This document shows, one piece after another, positions 25,801 to 33,470 of a DNA stretch of 64,000 nt. The notes below the pieces were generated by a model that was not told the origin of the DNA, did no database searches, and was given only the letters and a program-made list of their open reading frames with translations. Source of the DNA: Streptosporangium subroseum (GTDB lineage Bacteria; Actinomycetota; Actinomycetes; Streptosporangiales; Streptosporangiaceae); contig NZ_FZOD01000044.1 of the NCBI RefSeq assembly GCF_900188345.1, positions 19,994 through 83,993 of the forward strand, in the 5' to 3' direction. Position 1 is the stretch's first letter. Each line of letters starts with the position of its first letter. A program made the position numbers and the translations under genes.

Positions 25801-26000
25801 GGAGCGCCCTCCCGAACGCTCGTCCAGGCAACCTTCGTACCGTCGGGAGAGAGGCGGGGATGGCCCGCGGGAGCTCGGTCCGAGGAGAGACGCCATGCTC
25901 GGCCGCCGTTCACGGGGGCCGCCCAGACGTCGTCATCGGCGACGAACGTCAGCGTCTCACGGGCTATGTGAGGGAATCGCAGGTAGAAACCAGAAGCCAT
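22806..26000 (-). CDS. Tricorn protease homologue (S41 family)
   Basis: A 1064-residue cytosolic peptidase that would trim proteasome-sized peptides. Order: N-terminal beta-propeller repeats (residues 1-~480), an acidic Ser/Asp/Lys-rich insertion (around 515-545), a core domain, a PDZ domain (around 755-840) and a C-terminal S41 domain. The catalytic tetrad can be placed: Ser727-His728 (ELGSSHAYV), nucleophile Ser944 (NAGSDGD) and Glu1002 (GWGVENYG). The Ser-to-Glu interval of 58 equals that of Thermoplasma tricorn (S965-E1023). Asp945 would be the S1-pocket residue. Ends in a Pro/Arg tail. Single leftward gene, divergent from pduO. Confidence 0.94.
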   Translation of the reverse strand: MASGFYLRFPHIARETLTFVADDDVWAAPVNGGRAWRLSSDRAPAGHPRLSPDGTKVAWTSVREGAPEVFLADLESVSAERLTYWGDSRTRTRGWTPDGKVLAISATGQPFASQAWVYALSDGQAEKLPYGPVNDLSVLEDSVALLTASLTRDPAAWKRYRGGTAGRLWVQQAGGDFTRLLAELNGNFASPMLVGGRLAFLSDHEGVGNLYSCALDGTGLRRHTDHDVFYARHATTDGTRIVYQNAGDLYLLDGLDDEGRKLDVTLGSPPRGRQPYQVNAGRRLHDLVVDATGRASAVEIQGSVHWVTHRDGPARQLSTGLSAGRPRVLGKDRVVWVFDDGEQQGLEIGPVGGGESRRIAAGKLGEVGDLAVAPDGNTIAVATRDGRMLLVDVASGEVTELVKAEGEIDGPTWSPDSAWLAWSQPEGPQLRRIRLARMADRVVTDITDGRFVDISPAFTGDYLAFLSRRGFDPVYDAHSFDMSFPFGYRPYLVPLAAATPSPFAPSSDGRSAGDSDDSEGSGEAGDDKKDKKEDGTALTVDLDGIAARVVQVPVPEGRYSNLQAVKGGFVWLREPLAGELGEDRDRVGGDSPSPALDRYDLGRRKCEELVEKLDWYRVSGDGTQLVVSDKGTLTVRSATGKSSNGKNGDDTTIDLSRIRITGDPQAYRHHAYTQAGRRMRADFWVDDMADVEWDAVLEEYRPLVDRVATADDFADLLWEVLGELGSSHAYVFPAPWEHRGFEPVGMLGADLSVNGDGRWQVDRILPGESSDVYARSPLAAPGAGVRQEETLLAVDGRPVPPEGPARLLVGAADKPVELTLGGGRRVVVTPLRDDRRLRYQDWVASRRAHVRELSGGRLGYLHIPDMVAEGWAQFHRDLRREMTFEGLVVDVRGNRGGHTSELVIEKLIRRVIAWDLPRGMAPITYPEDAPRGPLVAVTDQNAGSDGDIVTAAFKIHKLGPVVGTRTWGGVIGIENGHRLVDGSHITVPKYSFWFEGLGWGVENYGVDPDVEVDITPDDWAAGRDPQIEEAVRLALAALEERPAATPPDPATRPSRRRPALPPRP

Positions 26001-26065
26001 CGGTAAATCATATTGTCCACTATCGGGTTAAACAGAGTATTTTACCGGCCGATACGCTGGGCCTT
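26001..26065. promoter_or_regulatory. Divergent promoter region, tricorn/pduO
   Basis: 65 bp, AT-rich. On the plus strand TTGTCC (26013-26018) and GAGTAT (26035-26040) are spaced 16 bp, a fair sigma-70-like pair for pduO. The tricorn promoter must lie in the same segment. Confidence 0.45.
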
Positions 26066-26668
26066 ATGACGCGAGCTGACAGAGACCAGCCGGTTGTGCT
26101 CTCAAAGATCTACACGCGCACCGGCGACGACGGCACCACCGCGCTCGGCGACATGAGCCGCGCCCGCAAGACCGACCCCCGTCTGGCCGCGTACGCGGAC
26201 GTGGAGGAGGCCAACGCGGCGATCGGCGTGGCCCTGGCCATGGGCTCCGTCGACGGCTCCCTCGACGAGGACATCGCCCGGGTCCTCGTCCGGATCCAGA
26301 ACGAGCTGTTCGACGTCGGCGCCGACCTGTGCACCCCGGTCGTGGAGAACCCCGAGTTCCCGCCGCTGCGGGTCGAGCCCTCCTACGTCGAATGGCTGGA
26401 GGAGCGGTGCGACGAGTTCAACGAGCGGCTCAAGCCGCTGCGCAGCTTCATCCTGCCGGGCGGCACCCCGGTCGTCGCCCAGCTCCACGTGGCCAGGACC
26501 GTGACCCGGCGAGCCGAGCGGACCGTCTGGTCCGCCCTGGAGGCGCACGACGACGTCAACCCGCTGACCGCGAAATACCTCAACCGGCTGAGTGACCTGA
26601 TGTTCATCCTCTGCCGGGTGGCCGCGGGTGGCGACGAGATCCTCTGGAAGCCCGGCGGTACCCGGTAG
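26066..26668 (+). CDS. pduO: Cob(I)alamin/cob(I)yrinate adenosyltransferase, PduO type
   Basis: A 200-residue ATP:corrinoid adenosyltransferase that makes the adenosylcobalamin used by methylmalonyl-CoA mutase, whose chaperone meaB is also in this window. Motif TRTGDDGTT at residues 17-25 binds ATP; ILPGGTPVVAQLHVART and RRAERTVW with NRLSDLMFILCR complete the PduO signature. ATG at 26066. It converges on the secreted-protein gene. No cobalamin riboswitch is visible in its short leader. Confidence 0.94.
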   Translation: MTRADRDQPVVLSKIYTRTGDDGTTALGDMSRARKTDPRLAAYADVEEANAAIGVALAMGSVDGSLDEDIARVLVRIQNELFDVGADLCTPVVENPEFPPLRVEPSYVEWLEERCDEFNERLKPLRSFILPGGTPVVAQLHVARTVTRRAERTVWSALEAHDDVNPLTAKYLNRLSDLMFILCRVAAGGDEILWKPGGTR

Positions 26669-26681
26669 ATCCCTTCGCGCC

Positions 26682-26706
26682 GGAGCCCCGGCACCGCCGG
26701 GACTCC
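26682..26706. terminator. Bidirectional terminator, pduO/secreted protein
   Basis: GGAG-C-CCCGGC (26682-26692) pairs with GCCGGG-A-CTCC (26696-26706): a 10 bp stem with one mismatch and a 3 nt loop, centred in the 53 bp gap between two convergent genes. Confidence 0.7.
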
Positions 26707-26721
26707 CGTGCGTCGTCCGTG

Positions 26722-27405
26722 TCAGCCGTTCTGCCGTGGCGTCTCAGCCCTGGCCCCGGCCTCGGTCTCCGCCTCGGCGAAGCGGAGTCGCGGAGTGACG
26801 GTCACGTCGTCGATCGCCGGGCCGTACGCCCCGTTGGTGGTGGACACCAGGCTCAGGGTCGCCTCCGGGCCCTCCGCGCAGAAGTGAAGCCTCTCCCGGA
26901 CGTAGCCCATGTTCAGCGGCGTCTTCCCGGTGATGTCGAAGGTGAAGTTCTTCTGGACGGTGAGGGGCCCCTGCGTGACCCGCGCATATCCCGCCTTCAC
27001 GACGGGAGGGCCGAACGTGTTCCCGGCCAGGGCGAAGCTCACGGTGTAGCAGCGCCCGGCCGTCGTGGGAATGGTCTGCTCGATCGTCCCCGGCCTGTAG
27101 CCCGTGAGGTCGAGGGACTGCTTCCCCTTGGCCGGCAGCAACGGGCCGCCGACGCCGATGAGATCGACGGATCCCGCCGTGACCTTCCACGCCCCGAGGC
27201 TGCTGCCCGTGTCCTGGAAGGCCTGTCCGGTCGTCGGCGGGGTCTCGAACCCGCCGTTGCCGACCGGCGGCGCCACCGGGGCCACCGGGGCCGCCGAGGA
27301 CAGGGCGTGGGCCTCCACCGCCGGCGAAAAGGCGCAGAAGCAGAGTACGAGGGCGCAGGCCGCCAGCCGGGCCGGTTTCGGATGACGAGCCGTCGGAACG
27401 TTCAT
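26722..27405 (-). CDS. Secreted choice-of-anchor C-type (DUF642-like) protein
   Basis: A 227-residue exported protein. Signal peptide: basic MNVPTARHPKPAR, hydrophobic LAACALVLCFCAFSP, probable cleavage after VEAHA or ALSSA. The mature part is one beta-sandwich domain with NGGFETP, SVDLIG, QSLDLTGY, TIEQTI and FALAGN, the pattern of the choice-of-anchor C/DUF642 family. Two mature Cys (CYTV, FCAEG) could form a disulfide. No LPxTG or transmembrane anchor is seen; the end is ETPRQNG. ATG at 27405 follows AGGAGG. Function in cell-envelope or extracellular binding is inferred. Confidence 0.87.
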   Translation of the reverse strand: MNVPTARHPKPARLAACALVLCFCAFSPAVEAHALSSAAPVAPVAPPVGNGGFETPPTTGQAFQDTGSSLGAWKVTAGSVDLIGVGGPLLPAKGKQSLDLTGYRPGTIEQTIPTTAGRCYTVSFALAGNTFGPPVVKAGYARVTQGPLTVQKNFTFDITGKTPLNMGYVRERLHFCAEGPEATLSLVSTTNGAYGPAIDDVTVTPRLRFAEAETEAGARAETPRQNG

Positions 27406-27498
27406 GACCTTCCTCCTGTTGTGCGGTCCGCTTCGCGACAGGACGAGGAGCCGGCATGACGGGGCCGACCATGACGGGGCCGGCGCGCACGACACACC

Positions 27499-27520
27499 GA
27501 GTGTCAGATATTAGACACTC
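27499..27520. promoter_or_regulatory. Inverted repeat GAGTGTC-N8-GACACTC upstream of the secreted-protein gene
   Basis: Perfect 7 bp arms (27499-27505, 27514-27520) around AGATATTA, 94 bp upstream of the secreted-protein start. The outer flanks CCGA/TCGG continue the symmetry with a 2 nt offset. On the minus strand the centre contains TAATAT, a good -10-like hexamer, with TTGACT only 12 bp upstream of it. Likely operator overlapping a promoter. The remainder of 27406-27643 is otherwise noncoding. Confidence 0.55.
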
Positions 27521-27605
27521 TCGGTAGTCAACGAAGATCCACGGTAACCGAGAGGAAGGGATCTTGTCCCGATGGCACGCCCGATCGGCCTGCGAGCCGT
27601 ACGGC

Positions 27606-27656
27606 AAGGAGTCAGGCGACGTCGGAACAGGCGCTGGAAGGAGTCAGGCGACGTCG
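27606..27656. repeat. 19 bp direct repeat at the 3' end of the DUF2550 gene
   Basis: AAGGAGTCAGGCGACGTCG occurs at 27606-27624 and 27638-27656, 32 bp apart and identical. The right copy contains the last codons and stop of the DUF2550 gene; the left copy lies in the downstream spacer. It looks like a small tandem duplication of the gene tail. Confidence 0.7.
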
Positions 27657-28057
27657 AGGTAGGCACTGGGCGGGGCGGACTCCAGCCAGGCGACGAAGCC
27701 GGTGAGGGCGCGGTAGCCCATGGCGAGCTCGAACGCGCTCTGCCCGTTCCGGCACTCCAGCGCGGTCACGCCCTCGATGAACCCGTAGAACTCTCCGGGC
27801 CCGACCTTGCGACGCCCGGAAACAACAAGGCCGCGCCTCACGATGACGTGGCGCGGCCTTGGAAGCAAACCTATGAGCGGAATCCAGTTGAGTTGCCCGT
27901 CGGCGTATCGGGCCACCCCCACCCGCCAGCCTCGTTCTCCCGACATCGGGCGCAGACAACACAGCACCGAGCCACGAGATCGGGTCAGGACGAGCACCCG
28001 GGAGGCCGGAAGGGCGACGAGCAGCACTACCACGATGAGTACGTCCAGCACCACCAT
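27644..28057 (-). CDS. DUF2550 family membrane-anchored protein
   Basis: A 137-residue protein: one N-terminal membrane segment (VVLDVLIVVVLLVALPAS), then a basic soluble domain containing GVARYADGQLNWIPL, HVIVRRGLVVSGRRKV, GEFYGFIEGVTALEC and YLDVA at the C-terminus. This is the DUF2550 protein found directly after atpC in actinomycetes. 38 bp from atpC, so probably at the end of the atp transcript. Biochemical role unknown. Confidence 0.88.
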   Translation of the reverse strand: MVVLDVLIVVVLLVALPASRVLVLTRSRGSVLCCLRPMSGERGWRVGVARYADGQLNWIPLIGLLPRPRHVIVRRGLVVSGRRKVGPGEFYGFIEGVTALECRNGQSAFELAMGYRALTGFVAWLESAPPSAYLDVA

Positions 28058-28095
28058 GTCGCGCCCCCAAGACCCGTACCGCTAAGAAGCAGAAT

Positions 28096-28503
28096 TTATC
28101 CGACTTCTTCGCCGGCCGCTCGCAACCGGGCCTTGGCACGCTTGGCCTCGACAGCGGCGTCCGCGTCCTCCTGGTTGGCCTCGACCGAGGACTGCGCACG
28201 CTCCAGGGCGTTTCTTGCCCTGGAGACATCCACCTCGGAGCCGAGCTCGGCTATTTCGGCCAGGATCGACACCTCGTCGTTGGCCACCGAGAGAAACCCG
28301 CCGTGGACCGCGGCGACGAGGTCGGACTCACCATCGCCGCGCTTGACCGTCAACACGCCACCCTCGACGAGAACGCCGAGCACGGGTGCATGCCTAGGCA
28401 TGATACCGATCTCGCCGTCGACAGTCTTGGCAATCACCATGTCGGCCTCGCCGGACCAGATCTCACGTTCCGGCGAGACGACGCCTACTCGCAGCTTCGC
28501 CAC
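28096..28503 (-). CDS. atpC: F1F0 ATP synthase epsilon subunit
   Basis: A 135-residue F1 epsilon subunit: N-terminal beta-sandwich (KLRVGVVSPEREIWSGEA ... GEIGIMPRHAPVLG) and a C-terminal helical hairpin (DVSRARNALERAQSSVEANQ). It links gamma to the c-ring and inhibits ATP hydrolysis. GTG at 28503 is chosen for the GGAG seven bases upstream. 63 bp after atpD. Confidence 0.94.
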   Translation of the reverse strand: MAKLRVGVVSPEREIWSGEADMVIAKTVDGEIGIMPRHAPVLGVLVEGGVLTVKRGDGESDLVAAVHGGFLSVANDEVSILAEIAELGSEVDVSRARNALERAQSSVEANQEDADAAVEAKRAKARLRAAGEEVG

Positions 28504-28566
28504 TTTCTCTCCAGTTCCTTTCGAACCAGGTGCCGGTACGGCAAGCCGTACCGGCACCGAAGGCGA

Positions 28567-29994
28567 CTAGCGGGCGAGTTCCTTGGCCTTGGCGACGGCC
28601 TGCTCGATGCCGCCGACCATGAAGAACGCCTGCTCGGGCAGGTGGTCGTAGTCGCCGGCGCACAGACCCTTGAACGAGGCGATGGTCTCGTCCAGCGGCA
28701 CGTTCTCTCCGGGCTGGCCGGTGAACGCCTCGGCGGCGTACATCGGGTGGGAGAGGAAACGCTCGATGCGACGGGCCCGGTTGACGGTGACCTTGTCCTC
28801 TTCGGACAGCTCGTCGATACCGAGGATCGCGATGATGTCCTGCAGTTCCTTGTACTTCTGCAGGATCCGCTTGGTCTCCTGGGCGACGCGGTAGTGCTCC
28901 TCGCCGACGATCAGCGGGTCGAGGATCCGCGAGGTGGAGTCGAGCGGGTCCACCGCGGGGTAGATGCCCTTCTCCGAGATCGGCCGCGACAGAACGGTCT
29001 GCGCGTCAAGGTGCGCGAACGCGTTGTGCGGGGCCGGGTCGGTGATGTCGTCCGCGGGGACGTAGATCGCCTGCATCGAGGTGATCGAGTGACCGCGGGT
29101 CGAGGTGATGCGCTCCTGCAGAACGCCCATCTCGTCGGCCAGGGTCGGCTGGTAACCCACCGCGGACGGCATACGGCCGAGCAGGGTGGAGACCTCGGAA
29201 CCGGCCTGGGTGAACCGGAAGATGTTGTCGATGAACAGAAGCACGTCCTGCTTCTGCACGTCACGGAAGTACTCCGCCATGGTGAGGGCGGAGAGCGCGA
29301 CGCGCAGACGCGTGCCCGGGGGCTCGTCCATCTGGCCGAAGACGAGCGCCGTGTCCTTGAGGACGTCGGCCTCCTCCATTTCCAGCCAGAGGTCGTTGCC
29401 CTCACGGGTGCGCTCGCCGACGCCGGCGAACACCGAGGTGCCACCGAAGTTACGGGCGACCCGGCGGATCATCTCCTGGATCAGAACGGTCTTGCCGACG
29501 CCCGCGCCGCCGAACAGGCCGATCTTGCCGCCCTGCACGTACGGGGTGAGCAGGTCGATGACCTTGATGCCGGTGGTCAGCATCTCGGTGCGCGACTCGA
29601 GGGTGTCGAAGGCGGGCGACGGACGGTGGATGCCCCAGCGCTCGTTGATCTTGAGCGACGCGGTCTCGACGTCCAGCGACTCACCGAGGGTGTTCCACAC
29701 GTGGCCCTTGACGACGTCGCCGACCGGCACCGAGATGGCGTTGCCGGTGTCGGACACCGCCGCACCGCGGGTCAGACCGTCGGTGGGCTGCATGGAGATG
29801 GCGCGGACGAGGTTGTCACCCAGGTGCTGGGCGACCTCCAGTGTCAGCACCTTGGTCTCGCCGCCGAGGACGACTTCGACCTTCAGGGCGTTGTAGATCT
29901 CGGGCATCGCATCGACGGGGAACTCCACGTCGACGACGGGACCGGTGACGCGCGCGACGCGGCCCACGCCGGTCTCAACAGTCTGTGCAGTCAT
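28567..29994 (-). CDS. atpD: F1F0 ATP synthase beta subunit
   Basis: A 475-residue catalytic subunit. Walker A GGAGVGKT at 162-169, catalytic Glu in GERTREGNDL, Walker B VLLFIDNIFRFTQAGSE, ALSALTMAEYFRD and the beta hinge. Full length. It begins 1 bp after the atpG stop, so translation is likely coupled. Confidence 0.98.
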   Translation of the reverse strand: MTAQTVETGVGRVARVTGPVVDVEFPVDAMPEIYNALKVEVVLGGETKVLTLEVAQHLGDNLVRAISMQPTDGLTRGAAVSDTGNAISVPVGDVVKGHVWNTLGESLDVETASLKINERWGIHRPSPAFDTLESRTEMLTTGIKVIDLLTPYVQGGKIGLFGGAGVGKTVLIQEMIRRVARNFGGTSVFAGVGERTREGNDLWLEMEEADVLKDTALVFGQMDEPPGTRLRVALSALTMAEYFRDVQKQDVLLFIDNIFRFTQAGSEVSTLLGRMPSAVGYQPTLADEMGVLQERITSTRGHSITSMQAIYVPADDITDPAPHNAFAHLDAQTVLSRPISEKGIYPAVDPLDSTSRILDPLIVGEEHYRVAQETKRILQKYKELQDIIAILGIDELSEEDKVTVNRARRIERFLSHPMYAAEAFTGQPGENVPLDETIASFKGLCAGDYDHLPEQAFFMVGGIEQAVAKAKELAR

Positions 29995-29995
29995 T

Positions 29996-30898
29996 TCACT
30001 CTTTCCCCGCTGCGGAGTCAGCCAGCGCGTTCGCGCCGCCGACGATCTCGCTGATTTCCTGGGTGATCTCGGCCTGACGGACCTGGTTCATCTGACGGGT
30101 GAAGTCCCCGATGAGGTCATTGGCGTTGTCGGTCGCCGACTTCATCGCCCGGCGCCGCGCGGCCTCCTCCGAGGCCGCCGACTGGAGCAGCGCGGTGAAG
30201 ATGCGCGACTCCACGTACCGCGGCAGCAACGAGTCGAGCACGTCTCCCGCGGTGGGTTCGAACTCGAAGTACGGCAACGGCGTGTCGCCGGGCTTCTCGG
30301 TGGTCTCCTCGACCTCCAGGGGAAGGATCCGCCGGACCACGACCTCCTGCGTCAGCATGGACACGAACTCGGTGGAGACGATGTGGATCTCGTCGACGCC
30401 GTCGTCCGCCGAGAACGTCTGGATCAGCGCGTTCGCGATCTCCTTGGCGTCTGCGTACGAGGGCTTACGGGAGAATCCCGTCCACTGCCCGCCCATCTCA
30501 CGATCGCGGAAGGTGTGCCAGATGACACCCTTGCGTCCTGTCACGAAGGGCGTGGGCGTGATGCCCCTGTCCTTCAGCAGGTTGCTCAGGGCCTCGGCCT
30601 CACGCAGGACGTTCACGTTGAAGCCGCCGCAGAAACCGCTGTCACTGGTGACGATGAGAACGGCCGCCTTGGTGGACTGCTCCTTCGCCACGGTCAGTGG
30701 GTGGTCGATGCTGCCGGTGTTGCTGACAACACCCGTGACGGCGCGAATGATCTCGCGCTCGTACGGCACGGCCGCCTGCATCCGCTGCTGCGCCTTCACG
30801 ATGCGCGACGAGGCGATGAGCTCCTGAGCGCGCGTGATCTTCGCCATGGACTTCAGCGACCTGACCCGCCGCCGCAGCATTCTTAGCTGGGCACCCAT
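29996..30898 (-). CDS. atpG: F1F0 ATP synthase gamma subunit
   Basis: A 300-residue rotor shaft subunit: N-terminal helix MGAQLRMLRRRVRSLKSMAKITRAQELIASSR and C-terminal helix SATDNANDLIGDFTRQMNQVRQ form the coiled coil inside the alpha/beta ring; the central Rossmann-like domain lies between. Starts 3 bp after atpA. Confidence 0.97.
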   Translation of the reverse strand: MGAQLRMLRRRVRSLKSMAKITRAQELIASSRIVKAQQRMQAAVPYEREIIRAVTGVVSNTGSIDHPLTVAKEQSTKAAVLIVTSDSGFCGGFNVNVLREAEALSNLLKDRGITPTPFVTGRKGVIWHTFRDREMGGQWTGFSRKPSYADAKEIANALIQTFSADDGVDEIHIVSTEFVSMLTQEVVVRRILPLEVEETTEKPGDTPLPYFEFEPTAGDVLDSLLPRYVESRIFTALLQSAASEEAARRRAMKSATDNANDLIGDFTRQMNQVRQAEITQEISEIVGGANALADSAAGKE

Positions 30899-30901
30899 CG
30901 G

Positions 30902-32551
30902 CTACTTCTTCTCTGCCGTACGGACGCGCTTGGTGATCTTTTCCTGGCCGACCTCGTCGGCACCGAGCGCCTCGACGGGCTCGTCGTTGATCAGCAGATC
31001 GCCCGAGGAGGTCTCGAAGCCCTTCTTGAACTCGGTGATGGCGTCCTTGAGCGCCTGCACCGTGTCGTCAGAAAGGGCCTTGGTCTCGCGGATGCTGTCG
31101 AAGATGCCCTTGTTCTCGCGCGACAGGTGGTCCAGGAACTCCGTCTCGAAGCGGCGGATGTCCTCGACCGGGACGTCGTCGAGCTCACCGGTGGTGCCGG
31201 CCCAGACCGAGACGACCTGCTTCTCGACCGGGAACGGGCTGTACTGGGCCTGCTTGAGCAGCTCGACCAGTCGCTGGCCACGCTCCAGCTGGGCACGGGA
31301 GGCCGCGTCCAGGTCGGAGGCGAAGGAGGCGAAGGCCTCCAGGTCACGGAACTGCGACAGCGACAGGCGCAGCGTGCCCGCGACCGTCTTCATCGCCTTG
31401 ATCTGCGCGGAACCGCCCACTCGGGAGACGGAGACGCCGACGTTGATGGCCGGACGCACACCCGAGTTGAACAGGTCGGTCTCGAGGAAGCACTGGCCGT
31501 CGGTGATGGAGATGACGTTGGTCGGGATGAACGCCGAGACGTCGTTGCCCTTGGTCTCGACGATCGGCAGACCGGTCATCGAGCCCGCGCCCATGTCGGC
31601 GGAGAGCTTCGCACAACGCTCGAGCAGACGGGAGTGTAGGTAGAAGACGTCGCCGGGGAAGGCCTCACGGCCCGGCGGGCGGCGCAGGAGCAGCGAGACG
31701 GCGCGGTAGGCGTCGGCCTGCTTGGTCAGGTCGTCGAAGACGATGAGGACGTGCTTGCCCTGGTACATCCAGTGCTGGCCGATGGCCGAACCGGTGTAGG
31801 GGGCGAGGTATTTGTAACCGGCCGGGTCGGACGCCGGAGCGGCGACGATGGTGGTGTACTCCATCGCGCCCGCCTCCTCGAGGCGGCCCTTGACCTGGGC
31901 GATCGTGGAACCCTTCTGACCGACCGCGACGTAGACGCAGCGAACCTGCTTGTCGGGGTCGCCGGAGAGCCAGTTCTCCCGCTGGTTGAGGATGGTGTCC
32001 ACGGCGATGGCGGTCTTGCCGGTGCCACGGTCACCGATGATCAGCTGGCGCTGGCCACGGCCGATCGGCGTCATGGCGTCAACCGCCTTGAGGCCGGTCT
32101 GCAGCGGCTCCTTCACCGGCTGGCGCTGGACCACGGAGGGGGCCTGGAGCTCAAGGGCACGCAGGCCCTCGGACTCGATGGCGCCCTTGCCGTCCAGGGG
32201 TACGCCCAGCGGGTCGACCACTCGGCCGAGGAAGTTGTCGCCGACCGGCACGGACAGGACCTCGCCCGTCCGGCGGACCGACTGACCTTCCTCGATCTTG
32301 CTGAAGTCGCCCAGAACAACAACACCGATTTCCCGGACGTCCAGGTTCAGTGCCAGGCCACGCGTGCCATCCTCGAACTCAAGCAGTTCGTTCGCCATCG
32401 CCGAGGGAAGGCCGGAGACATGGGCGATACCGTCGCCGCAGTCGACGACGGTCCCGATCTCCTCGCGCGCGGCGCCTTCCGGCTCGTACGCCTGGACGAA
32501 GCGCTCAAGTGCGTCCCGGATCTCATCCGGCCGGATCGTAAGCTCCGCCAT
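30902..32551 (-). CDS. atpA: F1F0 ATP synthase alpha subunit
   Basis: A 549-residue non-catalytic nucleotide-binding subunit. Walker A GDRGTGKT at 173-180, HVLIVFDDLTKQA (Walker B), and the arginine-finger region VSRVGGSAQ. The C-terminus has an actinobacterial extension of about 40 residues beyond the usual end (LINDEPVEALGADEVGQEKITKR...), a feature of mycobacterial and streptomycete alpha subunits associated with restraint of ATP hydrolysis. Confidence 0.98.
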   Translation of the reverse strand: MAELTIRPDEIRDALERFVQAYEPEGAAREEIGTVVDCGDGIAHVSGLPSAMANELLEFEDGTRGLALNLDVREIGVVVLGDFSKIEEGQSVRRTGEVLSVPVGDNFLGRVVDPLGVPLDGKGAIESEGLRALELQAPSVVQRQPVKEPLQTGLKAVDAMTPIGRGQRQLIIGDRGTGKTAIAVDTILNQRENWLSGDPDKQVRCVYVAVGQKGSTIAQVKGRLEEAGAMEYTTIVAAPASDPAGYKYLAPYTGSAIGQHWMYQGKHVLIVFDDLTKQADAYRAVSLLLRRPPGREAFPGDVFYLHSRLLERCAKLSADMGAGSMTGLPIVETKGNDVSAFIPTNVISITDGQCFLETDLFNSGVRPAINVGVSVSRVGGSAQIKAMKTVAGTLRLSLSQFRDLEAFASFASDLDAASRAQLERGQRLVELLKQAQYSPFPVEKQVVSVWAGTTGELDDVPVEDIRRFETEFLDHLSRENKGIFDSIRETKALSDDTVQALKDAITEFKKGFETSSGDLLINDEPVEALGADEVGQEKITKRVRTAEKK

Positions 32552-32574
32552 CTCTCTTCAGTCTCCCTATTCGC

Positions 32575-33384
32575 CTAGCCGGCCAACCGGCGGCGGACTT
32601 CTTCGATTCGTCCCGCGATGGTGGTGTCGATGAGGTCGTCCCCGATGTGAACCGAGAACCCTCCGATCACTCGCGGATCCACCTCGACGTTCAGATGAAC
32701 GTCGCGGCCGTACGAGGTGCGCAGCCACGTGGCGAGACGCTGCTTCTGCTCCTCGGAGAGCTCGATGGCGCTGCGCACCACCGCGACGAGCCGCTGCCGC
32801 TGGGCGGCGATCAGCTTGCCGAACTCCTCCAGACCTCTGTCCAGGCTACGTCCTCGGGGATGAACCACGAGTTGCGTGACCAGACGGAGGCTGGTGGGGG
32901 CGACCTTGCCATCGAGCAGCGAGGCGAGAAGCTCCCTCTTGCGCTCAGCGGAGATGCTCGGGTCGGTCAGGGTCCGGTGCAGTTCCAGGTTCGAGGCGGC
33001 GATGCGCCCGAACCGGAACAGCTCGTCCTCGACCTCGTCGAGCTTGCCCTGCGCCTCGGCCTCGGCCGCCGCGGCGATGACGCCGAGACGCTCGAGCGCG
33101 TCGGTCAGGTCGCCGGAACGCGCCCACTTCGCGGACGCGGCCGCGACGACCGTCTCCAGCGCCGCGTTGCTGACCTTGCCCTCCAGCAGGACCCGTACGA
33201 CTTGCGCCTTCTGGGCCGCCGGACGGGCGGGGTCGGACAGGTTGCGGCGGAGCCCGTGCTCATGGTCGAACAGGTCGGCGACCGAGAAAAGCTCGTCGGC
33301 CAGCGTGCCGAGGTCGGCACTTCCCGCCACCGCGTTGAAGTGCTCTTCGACCTCGGCCAGCGAAGCCCTGCTCAGACCTCTCAT
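32575..33384 (-). CDS. atpH: F1F0 ATP synthase delta subunit
   Basis: A 269-residue stator delta subunit, longer than the ~180 of E. coli but usual for actinobacteria outside the b-delta-fusion mycobacteria. It begins MRGLSRASLAEVEEHF, an N-terminal extension, then LADELFSVADLFDHE and the C-terminal YGRDVHLNVEVDPRVIGGFSVHIGD. Its ATG overlaps the stop of a 29-codon ORF that spans the gap to atpF (ATGA). Confidence 0.95.
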   Translation of the reverse strand: MRGLSRASLAEVEEHFNAVAGSADLGTLADELFSVADLFDHEHGLRRNLSDPARPAAQKAQVVRVLLEGKVSNAALETVVAAASAKWARSGDLTDALERLGVIAAAAEAEAQGKLDEVEDELFRFGRIAASNLELHRTLTDPSISAERKRELLASLLDGKVAPTSLRLVTQLVVHPRGRSLDRGLEEFGKLIAAQRQRLVAVVRSAIELSEEQKQRLATWLRTSYGRDVHLNVEVDPRVIGGFSVHIGDDLIDTTIAGRIEEVRRRLAG

Positions 33385-33470
33385 CGGTCGCTCACCGCTC
33401 CTCGTTCACTACGCGGCCCGCTCGTAACTCGCGAACCACTCCGCTCACTGCGTCGGATTCGCTCCATCAT
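33381..33470 (-). CDS. Possible 29-residue ORF bridging atpF and atpH
   Basis: The 85 bp gap between atpF and atpH is exactly filled by an ORF. ATG at 33470 uses the last base of the atpF TGA (TGATG), and its own TGA overlaps the atpH ATG (ATGA). The peptide starts MMERIRRSERSGSRV and ends RGAVSDR; it is Arg/Ser-rich with RSER twice. No separate Shine-Dalgarno is visible, so it would be made by re-initiation and could serve to couple atpF to atpH translation. Alternatively it is a chance open frame in a GC-rich spacer. Confidence 0.4.
   Translation of the reverse strand: MMERIRRSERSGSRVTSGPRSERGAVSDR

Noticed and set aside
26001..26065. Cobalamin riboswitch ahead of pduO.
   Set aside because: The leader is at most about 65 nt and lacks the B12-box sequence, too short for this riboswitch class.
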